Shown piece after piece: positions 24,580-33,593 of a DNA stretch of 36,208 bases. A model generated the notes under the pieces. That model had not been told where the DNA came from. It did not search any database and was given only the letters and a program-made list of their open reading frames with translations. This DNA is from Candidatus Aldehydirespirator catecholifindens (GTDB taxonomy: Bacteria > Actinomycetota > Acidimicrobiia > Acidimicrobiales > Aldehydirespiratoraceae): the NCBI GenBank assembly GCA_028283245.1, contig JAPYNU010000088.1, forward strand, positions 1 through 36,208, in the 5' to 3' direction. Numbering within the stretch: position 1 is the stretch's first letter; every line of letters starts with the position of its first letter. The translations under genes and the position numbers were made by a program.

Positions 24580-26568
24580 TCAGACACGCAGAGGATCCAC
24601 TTCTACACGCAGCCGCTCAGCGGGACGGGGTGTGGCTGCCAGCAGATCAAGCAGGGGATCGTGGCTCGCCGCTCGCAGCAGGAAACTCCCTTCAAAGGGA
24701 CCCAGCACACTCACATTGGTATCACCCGGCAGTTCGCCTTGCCTGTGACGAAACGCTGTTACGAAAGCTTCAGCGCCAGCACCTGAGACTCTGGCTTGAG
24801 CCCCGAAAGGCGGCAAGCCCAGAGCCTGTCGTCGACATCGTTCAATATCGACACCCAGAGTCGGGTCGGCTTTCACAGCGGCCTGAATCACCGGATGCTG
24901 CGGCTGACGGGTCTGAATGACCAGCCGTCCACCGCTGCTGCGAGCCCCGGCAAGTCGAGCGCCTCGGGCCAGCAGCGCAAGCGCCTGCTCAGAGGCCCGC
25001 TGCCGAGTCGCCAACAGTTCCTGATCGAAGTCCAGATACACCACCAAACTCGCCGCTGTCATCCGCCAAAGCACTGACTCGGTACCGATCAATATTCGCT
25101 CAGTGCCTAGTTCAGCGGTTTCGGCACTGACTTCACCGACTGGTTCACCTGCTAACGCGGCCAGTTCTTCACGCGCCCGTTTCACACCGCTGCGCAGAAT
25201 TCGCAGCACGGTAGAACCGCATGACACACACACCACCGGTCGACGCTCGCTGCCATCGGCTGTGGTCAGTTCATCATCAATCAACCTCATCGGTGTGCGA
25301 CCGTCGCTGCTTCGAGCGATTTCACCACACGCTCGACACGCCAACAACCGTCCACGGCCTTTACGGTTAAGTATCACAGCTACCTGTCCATCAACAGAGA
25401 CCAGCAAGTCACGCAGACCCTCAGCAAAAAGCCCGCCTCGCACAGGATCTTCATTGCGACGGTCGAGCACTCTCACTTCGGGCCAGCCAGCGATCTCGGT
25501 TGAGCGTTCTGCGGTTACCAGATCACCAGCCTGCAAGGCTTCCAGTGTCGGCACCGGCGACATCAGCACCGCCGGAACTGCTGCGATGCGAGCTCGCTGA
25601 AGCGCCACGTCACGGGCATGCCATGTGGGTGCCTGTTCGCTTTGCAGATTCTCGGAGTGTTCATCAACCACAACGACTGCTGCCAGGCGCGGCATCGGCA
25701 ACCAGACCGCAGTGCGTGTGCCCACCACGGTCGCCCCTGCCGCGGCGACAGCCCAATCGTCGAAGCCTTGGGCGACTCTCACGCCTTGGCTCTGCAAGCC
25801 TGCTGTCAGTCGGCGCACCTCCCGCAGACCGGGAGCAATTATCAAGGCATCACCACGACGAGTAGCAGCTTGAGCGACCGCCAAAACGTCACCAGCAGGC
25901 GGATTCCGAAAGACAGTCACCGCATCTGGCTGACTGAACAGACCATCAAGATGTTGACGCTGATCCGCAGACCCCAAAATTGAGGAGCTTGAGGAGCGTT
26001 GAGCTGCAGTTGATGCCTTTAGCGGCCGCAGTGCTCGCACGACCCTCGGTGGCGAGGCGGTTCGTAGCAGCGACACTGTTGTGCCAGCCCAACGCCGAGC
26101 AGCCCATCTAGCCAGATCCAGCATGTCAGCAGGCGGCCCCATACCTGTGATTTGCAGCAACGGCTGGAGTTTGACTCCCGGCACCGGCTCCACGCCGATC
26201 TCAACGATCCAGGCTCGCAAACGCCTGCGTCCGAGGTTGATTCGCACGATCGAACCTACCTGCAGCCGTTGCGCGCGTCCGTCAGCGTGCCAGGCTTCGG
26301 GCACTACGTAGTCGAAAACCTTTTCAAGGCGCACCACATCGGGCAGCACCCGCACCACGGTCAAATGCGTGGCTGCGCTCGCAGGCTCAGCAGCAACCGA
26401 CAGCTGCTCGCCAAAACCCTCAGACTCGCCAGAACCCTCAGAAGCCTCAGACTCGCCAGCAGAATCCCCAGAACCCTCAGAATCCCCGAAAGAGAGTAGG
26501 CCTTGAACGCCGGGGTTCAGAGCCCCAGCGCCGACTTCAGGTCGTCCAGACGATTGGTGTTCTCCCAA
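24580..26568 (-). CDS. priA: PriA-like primosomal protein N' (probable replication restart, helicase-dead)
   Basis: A 662-aa PriA homologue of the actinobacterial kind. The N-terminal DNA-binding domain is clear ([42 protein letters not shown]). The Walker A is degenerate ([14 protein letters not shown] where GxxGSGKT is expected) and the DEAH box reads DEHSE, so it should not be an active helicase. The zinc region keeps only four cysteines (CRACG and CVSCG); standard PriA has eight. The first ~55 residues are a Ser/Gly/Glu repeat tract ([20 protein letters not shown]) and overlap the end of metK by 52 bp. The true start may be an internal GTG near the VVRVLPDVV segment. It sits in the conserved metK-priA-def-fmt order. 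Confidence 0.85.
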   Translation of the reverse strand: MGEHQSSGRPEVGAGALNPGVQGLLSFGDSEGSGDSAGESEASEGSGESEGFGEQLSVAAEPASAATHLTVVRVLPDVVRLEKVFDYVVPEAWHADGRAQRLQVGSIVRINLGRRRLRAWIVEIGVEPVPGVKLQPLLQITGMGPPADMLDLARWAARRWAGTTVSLLRTASPPRVVRALRPLKASTAAQRSSSSSILGSADQRQHLDGLFSQPDAVTVFRNPPAGDVLAVAQAATRRGDALIIAPGLREVRRLTAGLQSQGVRVAQGFDDWAVAAAGATVVGTRTAVWLPMPRLAAVVVVDEHSENLQSEQAPTWHARDVALQRARIAAVPAVLMSPVPTLEALQAGDLVTAERSTEIAGWPEVRVLDRRNEDPVRGGLFAEGLRDLLVSVDGQVAVILNRKGRGRLLACRACGEIARSSDGRTPMRLIDDELTTADGSERRPVVCVSCGSTVLRILRSGVKRAREELAALAGEPVGEVSAETAELGTERILIGTESVLWRMTAASLVVYLDFDQELLATRQRASEQALALLARGARLAGARSSGGRLVIQTRQPQHPVIQAAVKADPTLGVDIERCRRQALGLPPFGAQARVSGAGAEAFVTAFRHRQGELPGDTNVSVLGPFEGSFLLRAASHDPLLDLLAATPRPAERLRVEVDPLRV

Positions 26569-27698
26569 GTGAACAGATCGCCTTGTGGTTCGCGGCCGAA
26601 ATGGCCGTAGCTAGCGGTAGGCGTGTAGATCGGTTTCAACAAGCCCAAATCCGCCACGATGGCAGCTGGACGTAGATTGAACACCTCTCGCACTGCGGTG
26701 ACGATCCGTGAACGGTCCACGTTCTCGGTGTCGAAAGTGTCGACCATCATCGAAACTGGCTCGGCTTCACCGATGGCGTAAGCGACCTGCAGCTCACAGC
26801 GTGTGGCTGCACCTGAAGCGACAATGTGCTTGGCCACCCAGCGCGCTGCATACGAAGCCGAACGGTCAACCTTGGAGGGGTCCTTGCCGGAGAAGGCACC
26901 ACCACCATGGCGGGCCGCGCCACCGTAAGTGTCGACGATTAACTTGCGCCCGGTCAGTCCAGTATCGCCTGCGGGACCACCGGTCACGAACCTGCCGGTT
27001 GGGTTGATCATCACCTTGTAGTCGTCGTCTGCGAACTGCGGGCAATGCTCAGCTATGACCGGCTCAATGATCTGCTCGATTACGTCGGGGCGGATCATCC
27101 TGTCGCGGTCGATTCCTTTGCCATGCTGAGTCGAGATCAGCACGGTGTGCAGCTTCACCGGACTTCCGTTGTGATACTCCAATGTGACCTGAGATTTGCC
27201 GTCTGGCCGCAGATACGGAATGGTTTGCAGCCTGCGCACCTCGGCGTGGCGTTCGGCGAGACGGCTAGCGAGATGTATCGGCAACGGCATCAACATGCTG
27301 GTCTCGTCGCAGGCGTAGCCGAACATCATTCCCTGGTCGCCAGCACCCTGATCATCGAGCTGTTCTTCGCTGCGGTCCACTCCCATTGCGATGTCGGGCG
27401 ACTGCTCGCCTAAGGCCACCACCACACCGCAAGTGTCACCGTCGAATCCATAGGCAGGATTGTCGTAACCAGCGGCTCTGATAGTACGGCGCACTATGGC
27501 GGGGATCTCTACATAGGCATCGGTGCGTATCTCGCCTGCTACCACTGCCAGCCCGGTGGTTAGAAGCGTCTCGCATGCGACTCGACTGTGTTTGTCAGCA
27601 GCGAGCAGTGCGTCAAGGATCGCATCCGAGATCTGATCAGCGAGCTTGTCAGGATGTCCTTCAGTCACCGACTCCGAAGTGAACAGATGGCTGCTCAC
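26517..27698 (-). CDS. metK: S-adenosylmethionine synthetase
   Basis: Makes SAM from methionine and ATP. The 393-aa length is normal. Family signatures are intact: [23 protein letters not shown] at the N-terminus, [12 protein letters not shown] in the centre, and [26 protein letters not shown]. Its ATG overlaps the coaBC stop by four bases, so it is translationally coupled. This leaves no room for a SAM riboswitch directly upstream. Confidence 0.97.
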   Translation of the reverse strand: MSSHLFTSESVTEGHPDKLADQISDAILDALLAADKHSRVACETLLTTGLAVVAGEIRTDAYVEIPAIVRRTIRAAGYDNPAYGFDGDTCGVVVALGEQSPDIAMGVDRSEEQLDDQGAGDQGMMFGYACDETSMLMPLPIHLASRLAERHAEVRRLQTIPYLRPDGKSQVTLEYHNGSPVKLHTVLISTQHGKGIDRDRMIRPDVIEQIIEPVIAEHCPQFADDDYKVMINPTGRFVTGGPAGDTGLTGRKLIVDTYGGAARHGGGAFSGKDPSKVDRSASYAARWVAKHIVASGAATRCELQVAYAIGEAEPVSMMVDTFDTENVDRSRIVTAVREVFNLRPAAIVADLGLLKPIYTPTASYGHFGREPQGDLFTWENTNRLDDLKSALGL

Positions 27699-28930
27699 TG
27701 CGAACCTTCGACCATTGCGGTTTCAGGCGCGTCGGACACTGTCAGCAGCGTTTCGACTTCGTCAAGCAGGACGCAGGCTGTTTGTTGTTTGGTGGTCAAC
27801 GGCACATGACGATGCGTTCCGTCGGAGCTGTAGATGACCACCTCATTGGTGTCGTGGCCAAAGCCGACATGCTCCTTGGAGACATCGTTGGCCACGATCA
27901 TGCTCAGATTCTTGCTATGCAGCTTGGCAAGTGCGTTGGCTTGCAAGTCTTCGGTTTCAGCAGCAAACCCAACCAGCACCTGCCCGGGCGGTTTCGACGC
28001 ACCTAGCGATGCCAGAATGTCGCTAGTGGGTTCCAGTTCCAGCGTTGGCACACCCTGACCCTTCTTGAGTTTACCGCCAACAGGGTTCGCTGGCCGGAAG
28101 TCAGCGACCGCAGCAGACATTATCACGGCATCAGCGCCATGTGCTTCCAGTTCAACAACTGCGGCCATCTCAGCGGCTGTCTCAACAGGCACCACACGAA
28201 CACCGCTCACAACTGCTGAAGGCTCGGTTGTTACCAGCACCACTTCAGCGCCACGGGCCGCCGCTGCATCAGCGACAGCGGTGCCTTGCTTGCCTGAAGA
28301 ACGGTTACCCACGAAGCGCACCGCGTCTATCGGCTCACGAGTTCCTCCCGAGGTGACCAGCACCCGCCTACCAGCCATGCTCTGAGGCGTGAGTGCTGCC
28401 GACACAGCGGCCACGACTTCAGCCGGGTCGGCCATACGACCTGCGCCAATGTCGCCACCAGCTAGAGGGCCATCCACCGGCCCCACAATGGTCACTCCCC
28501 GTTCGATCAGCGTCGCGATGTTGTCCTGCACCGACGGCTGTTCCCACATTTCGGTATGCATGGCTGGTGCCACGATCACTGGTGCTGTGGATGCGAGAAG
28601 GGTAGCTGTAAGCGCGTCACCAGAGCGACCGGTTCGCAGATCTGCAATCAGCCGCGCTGTTGCCGGGGCAACCACTATCGCTGAGGCTCGCTGTCCAAGG
28701 CTCGTGTGAGGTATCGCCGTAGGAGAGTCGTCCCACAACGAAGTGACAGCAGGCTCAGAAGCCAGCGCCGTAAACGTGGCTTCGCCGATCATTTTTTGCG
28801 CCGATTCGGTGAGTACCGGCACCACATGGGCACCTTCGCCAACCAGCAGCCGACATACTTCGGCAGCTTTGTATGCGGCAATGCTGCCTGTTACCCCGAG
28901 CACGATGCAGCGATCACGTACCGGGCTCAT
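27695..28930 (-). CDS. coaBC: Bifunctional phosphopantothenoylcysteine decarboxylase/synthetase
   Basis: Carries out two steps of coenzyme A synthesis: ligation of cysteine to phosphopantothenate (CoaB) and FMN-dependent decarboxylation (CoaC). The N-terminal CoaC part shows [17 protein letters not shown], catalytic His in PHTSLGQRA, and PAMHTEMW, where His stands in the Asn position of the usual PAMNxxMW; I believe this change is common in actinobacteria. The C-terminal CoaB part shows [34 protein letters not shown] and the catalytic lysine region GGKLKKGQG. It overlaps rpoZ and metK by four bases each, so rpoZ-coaBC-metK is tightly coupled. Confidence 0.96.
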   Translation of the reverse strand: MSPVRDRCIVLGVTGSIAAYKAAEVCRLLVGEGAHVVPVLTESAQKMIGEATFTALASEPAVTSLWDDSPTAIPHTSLGQRASAIVVAPATARLIADLRTGRSGDALTATLLASTAPVIVAPAMHTEMWEQPSVQDNIATLIERGVTIVGPVDGPLAGGDIGAGRMADPAEVVAAVSAALTPQSMAGRRVLVTSGGTREPIDAVRFVGNRSSGKQGTAVADAAAARGAEVVLVTTEPSAVVSGVRVVPVETAAEMAAVVELEAHGADAVIMSAAVADFRPANPVGGKLKKGQGVPTLELEPTSDILASLGASKPPGQVLVGFAAETEDLQANALAKLHSKNLSMIVANDVSKEHVGFGHDTNEVVIYSSDGTHRHVPLTTKQQTACVLLDEVETLLTVSDAPETAMVEGSQ

Positions 28931-29325
28931 GACTTAGAGGCGTGCCTCGAGCTCTCTGGATCGCTGACATCTTGCAGGTGAGCACCATCAGGCTTGCCAA
29001 CGCCGTCAAGCTCTGAGTCTTTAGAGAACGAATATGCGCTCTCGCTGGTCTCATCTAGTTCGTCGGTTTCAGCGTCAGGGTCAACTTCGATCATTTCGAT
29101 CTTGCCAGCCGCGATCTCCTCTAGAGCAATCGACAAAGGTTTGGCTGCTGTCGAGATCACTTGGGGAGGCACGGCAGCGCCGATACCACCACCGAGTTGG
29201 CCAAGATAATTGGTGATCTCGCGGCTCCTCATTGCGGCTAATGAGACCAAGAGAAATTTGGATTCTGTGCGGCTGATGAGGCCCTCAATTGAGGGGTTCA
29301 TCATCGTGTCGTGACCATGGGCCAT
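28927..29325 (-). CDS. rpoZ: RNA polymerase omega subunit
   Basis: A small RNA polymerase assembly subunit. Residues 8-75 match the omega fold: MMNPSIEGLISRTESKFLLV, then AAMRSREITNYLGQ and PLSIALEEIAAGKI. The C-terminal ~50 residues are an acidic, Ser-rich tail (DPDAETDELDETSES) that is longer than usual. GGAG stands 6 bases before the ATG at 29325, which supports that start over the in-frame ATGs seven and eight codons later. It is first in the rpoZ-coaBC-metK set; gmk, often just upstream in actinobacteria, is replaced here by engB. Confidence 0.92.
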   Translation of the reverse strand: MAHGHDTMMNPSIEGLISRTESKFLLVSLAAMRSREITNYLGQLGGGIGAAVPPQVISTAAKPLSIALEEIAAGKIEMIEVDPDAETDELDETSESAYSFSKDSELDGVGKPDGAHLQDVSDPESSRHASKS

Positions 29326-29428
29326 GGAACGCTCCGTGAGGTCGCCCGATAAGTGCTCTCAAGCTACCAGCGATTGGCGTGCTGCAGACAGCGCACCAGC
29401 GTCAATTCCAGCCGGTAACCCCAGTGAG

Positions 29429-29449
29429 GGGTCAAGCCCGGGTCAAGCC
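29429..29449. repeat. 10-bp tandem repeat over the engB stop
   Basis: GGGTCAAGCC occurs at 29429-29438 and 29440-29449 (period 11). The second copy contains the engB stop codon (TGA on the minus strand, 29443-29445). Confidence 0.65.
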
Positions 29450-30036
29450 TCGAGCACCGCTTTCACCAGCGACCGCAGTTCGGGTATGCCGCTGCCTTTA
29501 GCTGAACTGGTCCATTCAACAGCACCACTTTCAGTACAGAGCTTGGAACTGAGTTCCACCCGTCGAGCGCCTTGACGCGAGGGGCGGACTTTGTCGATCT
29601 TGGTAGCCACATAAGTCACTGGAAGCCCCAAACTGTCGAGCCACGCAACAGTGTCAAGATCTAGGCGAGTAGGGCCGATCTCGCCGTCGATCAAGTGAAG
29701 CACCCCTCGCAGCGACGCACGGTGAGCGAGATAGTTCTCAGCCATGGCGCTCCAGCGGGCTTGCTCAGCTTTGGATGCTTTGGCGTAGCCGTATCCAGGC
29801 AGGTCTACCAGCCAGCGTCGTGATCCCTCGGTGCCGAGTTCATAGGTGTTGATCAGCCGTGTGGCGCCAGGGTTCTTGGATGTGCGGGCGAGTTGTTTGC
29901 GCTGAGCCAAGGCGTTGAGCAGCGAGGACTTGCCTACGTTGGATCGACCGACCAGCGCGATCTCAGCCTCGGTGTCGGGCATCTGTTGGGCTCGCGAATA
30001 CGAAGCCACGAAGCGCAGCGTCAGCGGTCCAGCCAT
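29443..30036 (-). CDS. engB: Ribosome biogenesis GTPase EngB (YihA/YsxC)
   Basis: A GTPase needed for large-subunit ribosome assembly. The 197-aa protein has G1 GRSNVGKSSLLNAL, the G2 threonine region GATRLINTYEL, G3 DLPGYGYAKA, G4 TKIDK and G5 near SSAKGSG, all family-typical. The ATG at 30036 lacks a Shine-Dalgarno but has TAGTCT exactly six bases upstream, so it is probably leaderless. It is divergent from the small membrane protein gene and 117 bp upstream of rpoZ on the same strand. Confidence 0.95.
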   Translation of the reverse strand: MAGPLTLRFVASYSRAQQMPDTEAEIALVGRSNVGKSSLLNALAQRKQLARTSKNPGATRLINTYELGTEGSRRWLVDLPGYGYAKASKAEQARWSAMAENYLAHRASLRGVLHLIDGEIGPTRLDLDTVAWLDSLGLPVTYVATKIDKVRPSRQGARRVELSSKLCTESGAVEWTSSAKGSGIPELRSLVKAVLEA

Positions 30037-30048
30037 CGCTTCAGACTA
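30037..30048 (-). promoter_or_regulatory. Predicted leaderless -10 box of engB
   Basis: On the minus strand TAGTCT (30048-30043) is exactly six bases before the ATG at 30036. Confidence 0.58.
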
Positions 30049-30093
30049 TGACGCACTATCTGTCTGACTGCTTCACGACTCACTGGCGGGTCC

Positions 30094-30128
30094 CGATCTG
30101 CTAACAGGTCCCGCGATCTGCTAACAGG
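30094..30128. repeat. 15-bp direct repeat between divergent promoters
   Basis: CGATCTGCTAACAGG occurs at 30094-30108 and 30114-30128 (period 20, about two helical turns). It lies between the engB and small-membrane-protein -10 boxes. It could be a shared operator or simply another intergenic duplication. Confidence 0.7.
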
Positions 30129-30141
30129 GATCGCAATGTCG

Positions 30142-30153
30142 TAGGCTCGCAGG
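30142..30153 (+). promoter_or_regulatory. Predicted leaderless -10 box of the small membrane protein gene
   Basis: TAGGCT (30142-30147) lies exactly six bases before the GTG at 30154. The same hexamer at the same distance precedes murA. Confidence 0.55.
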
Positions 30154-30339
30154 GTGAGCTTTGTGGTGCTGGCACATCAGGGTGGTTGGGACGAGGCTCT
30201 GCTAGTAGCCGGGCCGCTGCTCGTGTTCGCTGGTGTCGTGTGGAGCGCCAAACGGCGAGCCGTCAAGCAAGCCAGTTTGCAGCCGGAGTCGACTGACTCG
30301 GAGATGCCCGCAAGTGAAGACGGCCGCCAGACCAGCTAG
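30154..30339 (+). CDS. Small single-pass membrane protein, unknown function
   Basis: A 61-aa protein with one hydrophobic segment at about residues 16-30 (ALLVAGPLLVFAGVVW), followed by a basic stretch (SAKRRAVKQ) and an acidic tail. This predicts a single membrane helix with the C-terminus inside. I do not recognise a family. Support for a real gene is the TAGGCT box six bases before its GTG and its fit into an otherwise empty gap. It ends with a 4-bp tail-to-tail overlap with murA. Confidence 0.55.
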   Translation: MSFVVLAHQGGWDEALLVAGPLLVFAGVVWSAKRRAVKQASLQPESTDSEMPASEDGRQTS

Positions 30340-31631
30340 GTGCTGGCCTGCCCGGTTCGAACATCGGCACCTAGCGACTCTAGGTCACCGACTAGGTTCT
30401 CGTAGCCTCGCCTCACATGATGTGCGTCGGTAATGATCGTTGGTCCTTCAGCGCCAAGCCCGGCAACGGTCAGCGCTGCGCCAGCGCGGATGTCATGGGC
30501 TCGCACAGGTGCGCCCGACAGCCTTTCAACACCTCGAACCACCGCATGATGTGCATCGGTTCGGATATCGGCACCCATGCGGCGCAGTTCGTCCACATAG
30601 CGGAAACGGCCCGGGAAGAGGTTCTCGGTGACGATGCCCACACCAGATGCCGTGGCCAGCATCGCCACCAAGAACGGCTTGTAGTCGGTGGCAACCCCTG
30701 GATAAGGCAGCGTGGAGCAGTCAACAGAATCAAGTCGCCGCGGCGAGATCGCCCGTATGCCGTCGGCTTCGCCGGTGAGGATCATCCCCATCTCGGCCAG
30801 TTTGGCGCACAGCAGTTCCATATGGTCATAGCGAGCGCCTTCCACGAAAACCTCGCCAGAAGCCACTCCCAGCGCGGCCAGATACGTGGCCGCAACGATT
30901 CGATCGGGTATCACAGTGTGATCTGCTGCCTGCAACCATTGCGTGGTTCCCGCCCCTTCGATCATGAGAGTCGATGTGCCAGCGCCAGAGATGACAGCCC
31001 CCATGCTCTGCAAGAAGCAGCAAAGATCGAATATCTCAGGTTCGCGGGCAGCGTTGTCAATCACGGTGATGCCTTTGGCGGCCACCGCAGCCATCAGCAG
31101 GTTCTCGGTGGCCCCCACGCTGGGAAACTCAAGCACCACCCGACCACCCAGCAACTGCTCTGTAAATGCTTCGATGTTGCCATGCACAACCTCAACTTGA
31201 GCACCGAGTTCCGTAAGCCCTCGTACATGCATGTCCACCGGCCGCGGGCCGAAATCGTCGCCTCCCGGCAGAGCCACCGTGGCTTCACCACAACGCGCCA
31301 GCATTGGTCCCAACACCACAACCGATGCCCTGAAACGTTCAACAATGTTGTAGGGAGCTACCGGAGTAATCTCAGCTGGCACATCAATATGCAACTCTGC
31401 TGTGTGGTTTGTGTCCCATTGGACGCGGCAACCCACGGCACGCAAAAGCTCAGCCATCAGGTTCACATCAACGATGCGCGGCACGTTGCTGAGCCGATAG
31501 GAACCCTCTGCCAGCAGTGTGGCCGCCATCAGCTTGAGGACAGAGTTCTTAGCACCCGTGACACGCACCGTGCCTTCGAGAGGCGAACCAGAACTCACAA
31601 TGATCTGCTCAGGAGCGGGCTCGACTGCCAC
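30336..31631 (-). CDS. murA: UDP-N-acetylglucosamine 1-carboxyvinyltransferase, Asp-type active site
   Basis: Catalyses the first committed step of peptidoglycan synthesis, transfer of enolpyruvate to UDP-GlcNAc. The 431-aa length and GAKNSVLKLMAATLL N-terminus are typical. In the active-site loop, LPGGDDFGPRPVDMH has Asp125 where most bacteria have the cysteine that fosfomycin alkylates (Cys115 in E. coli). The codon is GAC at 31259-31257. Asp at this site is known from Mycobacterium and Chlamydia and gives intrinsic fosfomycin resistance. The GTG start has TAGGCT six bases upstream, so it is probably leaderless. Confidence 0.96.
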   Translation of the reverse strand: MAVEPAPEQIIVSSGSPLEGTVRVTGAKNSVLKLMAATLLAEGSYRLSNVPRIVDVNLMAELLRAVGCRVQWDTNHTAELHIDVPAEITPVAPYNIVERFRASVVVLGPMLARCGEATVALPGGDDFGPRPVDMHVRGLTELGAQVEVVHGNIEAFTEQLLGGRVVLEFPSVGATENLLMAAVAAKGITVIDNAAREPEIFDLCCFLQSMGAVISGAGTSTLMIEGAGTTQWLQAADHTVIPDRIVAATYLAALGVASGEVFVEGARYDHMELLCAKLAEMGMILTGEADGIRAISPRRLDSVDCSTLPYPGVATDYKPFLVAMLATASGVGIVTENLFPGRFRYVDELRRMGADIRTDAHHAVVRGVERLSGAPVRAHDIRAGAALTVAGLGAEGPTIITDAHHVRRGYENLVGDLESLGADVRTGQAST

Positions 31632-31643
31632 TGTTCAAGCCTA
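31632..31643 (-). promoter_or_regulatory. Predicted leaderless -10 box of murA
   Basis: On the minus strand TAGGCT (31643-31638) lies exactly six bases before the GTG of murA at 31631. Confidence 0.58.
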
Positions 31644-31684
31644 TTCGGTGCTGCTTCGCACGCTGTAGCAAACCTGAACCAAAA

Positions 31685-33517
31685 ATGCCTGGCATTTGTC
31701 GGGACACAGGCTTCTTGAGTGCCATGACTGTATTGCGCACGGTGATTCGAGGCAGCGAAGCCGCAACAGAACGCGAATATCAAAAAAGACAGATCCCCCG
31801 AAATGACATCGTCGCCGAAAAGATCGCCCCGCCCGCTAAGCAGTTAGCGCAACACTCTCGTGAACCAGTGAGCACAACCCGCTTTGAGGCTGTTGGCGGG
31901 CCTTTCAGTCATTACGAGCGATGCTTGTCGCTTGCGCGGTCAGAGTCACCGGCAGAGGCGGGCAACCAGCAACAGAACAACCAGCAGCAAGACAACCAGC
32001 AACAGAACAACCAGCAACAACAAGAATTTGAACTGCTCGAAACCATCACCTATCGGCTGGCGGTGCCAGCGTGGGCGTGGCTGTTCCATTGGCCGGTAAA
32101 GCGAGCGTTGCGGCACCGCAAACCCGTCTACGGCTACTGGTGGGCACCGCCTGACCGGATCAACCGGCGCGCTGCGACAGTGCTGGGGCTGCTGTGCAGC
32201 GTGCAGGTGCTAGACGGCTATCTCGGCACTGTCTTGTCGCAGACCCTCACATTCGCTGCTGATGAGTTCAACCGCGGCAACACCGCTCAGGGGATCGTGC
32301 TGGCGGTGGTGAGGATCGGTGTGCTGATTGCGCTCGCTGCTGTTTATCTGGCTGATCGCCACGGTCGCCGACGACTGTTGCTGGCTGCTGGCACTGCAAG
32401 CTGTTTGATCACCGCAGCAGGAGCTCTGTCACCTGGGCTCTGGTTTTTGGGTGCCACACAGTTGGCGGCCCGGGGGCTGTCTACCGCTCTAGGGATTCTG
32501 ATTGTGATCTATGCCGCTGAGGAGATGCCCGCACGTTCACGGTCGTGGGCTATGTCGGTGCTGGTGCTGTGCGCTGGTCTGGGCTCGGGTATGGCGGTAT
32601 GGGTGCTGCCAGTGGCTGATCTGCATGTCTCGGCGTGGCGGATCATCTACGTGGTGCCTCTTGTGGGTTTGGCTGTCATGGCTTGGGCTGGTCGGCATCT
32701 GCCCGAAAGTCGCCGCTTCACGGTCAGTAACTCCCCACCCAGCACGTTCACGGTCAGCGACTCGCCACCCAGCAACTCGCCGACCAGCAACTTCACGTTC
32801 AAGCGTTTCACGCGCAGTCTTTTTGGGTGCAGCGACACCGAGCGAAGTTCTGAGTCGAACAGCCCGACGGCAGCATCTCTGAGCGACAGCAGCAGCGCAG
32901 CGTGCCAAGCAGCCGAACGGCGGCGCAAGAGGTTGGTGCTGTTGGCAGTCTCAGCGTTCTTGATCGCTATGTTCGCAGCGCCCGCTTCAGGGTTGCGCAA
33001 CGATTTCCTCAAAGACGAACGCGACTTTTCGGCAGCGGCGATCTCGTTGTTCACTTTGGTCACCAACACACCCGTTGGCATTGGCATCTTCGCTGGCGGT
33101 TACCTGGCTGATCGTCGTGGACGTCGCCCGGTCGGTGCTTTCGGGCTGGTCGCTGGCGCAGTGCTGGCCGCTTGGGCTTTCTTCAGCAACGGTGCTGCCT
33201 TGTGGTTGCTGAGCCTGACAGCAGGAGTGCTGGGTGCTGTGGCGGTGCCTGCGCTGGCGGTGTATGGACCTGAACTTTTTGGCACCCACCGGCGGGGGCG
33301 ATCCAACGGTCTGATAGTCGCTGTCGGTGTGGCAGGCAGCGCTTTGGGGTTGCTTGTGGCGGGCTGGCTGTCGGATGTGCTCAACGGGCAACTGGCACCA
33401 GCGTTGGCGTTGCTTGCTGCGGGTCCCGTCGCTGTGGCTGTGCTGGTGATGTGGAAATATCCAGAGACGGCTGGCCGAGAACTCGAAGACCTAAACCCTG
33501 AAGATCTCAATAGCTGA
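31685..33517 (+). CDS. MFS transporter with low-complexity N-terminal and central regions
   Basis: A major facilitator of 610 aa, longer than the usual 400-500. The membrane part begins near residue 155. Motif A appears in both halves (YLADRHGRRRLLL and YLADRRGRRPVG), and the first half ends in LPESRRF, as in sugar/metabolite porters. About 12 helices can be counted. Two unusual hydrophilic parts stand out. The N-terminal ~130 residues include four NQQQN-type pentapeptides. A central loop of ~70 residues carries repeated TVSxSPPS units and is rich in Ser, Thr and Asn. The substrate is unknown. The true start is uncertain; ATG 31724 is an alternative to 31685. It is divergent from murA. Confidence 0.85.
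   Translation: MPGICRDTGFLSAMTVLRTVIRGSEAATEREYQKRQIPRNDIVAEKIAPPAKQLAQHSREPVSTTRFEAVGGPFSHYERCLSLARSESPAEAGNQQQNNQQQDNQQQNNQQQQEFELLETITYRLAVPAWAWLFHWPVKRALRHRKPVYGYWWAPPDRINRRAATVLGLLCSVQVLDGYLGTVLSQTLTFAADEFNRGNTAQGIVLAVVRIGVLIALAAVYLADRHGRRRLLLAAGTASCLITAAGALSPGLWFLGATQLAARGLSTALGILIVIYAAEEMPARSRSWAMSVLVLCAGLGSGMAVWVLPVADLHVSAWRIIYVVPLVGLAVMAWAGRHLPESRRFTVSNSPPSTFTVSDSPPSNSPTSNFTFKRFTRSLFGCSDTERSSESNSPTAASLSDSSSAACQAAERRRKRLVLLAVSAFLIAMFAAPASGLRNDFLKDERDFSAAAISLFTLVTNTPVGIGIFAGGYLADRRGRRPVGAFGLVAGAVLAAWAFFSNGAALWLLSLTAGVLGAVAVPALAVYGPELFGTHRRGRSNGLIVAVGVAGSALGLLVAGWLSDVLNGQLAPALALLAAGPVAVAVLVMWKYPETAGRELEDLNPEDLNS
31964..32023 (+). repeat. 15-bp x4 tandem repeat encoding NQQQN units
   Basis: Four tandem copies of a 15-bp unit like AACCAGCAACAGAAC encode NQQQN, NQQQD, NQQQN, NQQQQ just before the first transmembrane part of the MFS protein. 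Such repeats can change copy number without a frameshift. Confidence 0.9.
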
Positions 33518-33529
33518 GGTTTCGAGTTG

Positions 33530-33577
33530 TTGAGGGTTTGAGTAGTTGAGGGTTTGAGTAGTTGAGGGTTTGAGTTG
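33530..33577. repeat. 16-bp x3 tandem repeat between MFS gene and glyA
   Basis: TTGAGGGTTTGAGTAG occurs three times in a row (33530-33545, 33546-33561, and 33562-33577, the last with end variation). It fills most of the 76-bp gap between the converging MFS and glyA genes. No hairpin terminator was seen. Confidence 0.85.
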
Positions 33578-33593
33578 CTAAGAGTCCAGGGGT

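Noticed and set aside
27695-27760. Possible SAM riboswitch upstream of metK.
   Set aside because: metK overlaps the coaBC stop by four bases, so there is no untranslated leader; the upstream sequence is coaBC coding.
30417-31718. A 433-codon open frame on the plus strand opposite murA.
   Set aside because: It is antisense to an intact murA; its translation is Gln/His/Arg-rich with no family features, as expected for a shadow frame in GC-rich DNA.
33530-33577. Possible CRISPR-like array.
   Set aside because: Three 16-bp units are directly adjacent with no spacers, and no cas genes are nearby.
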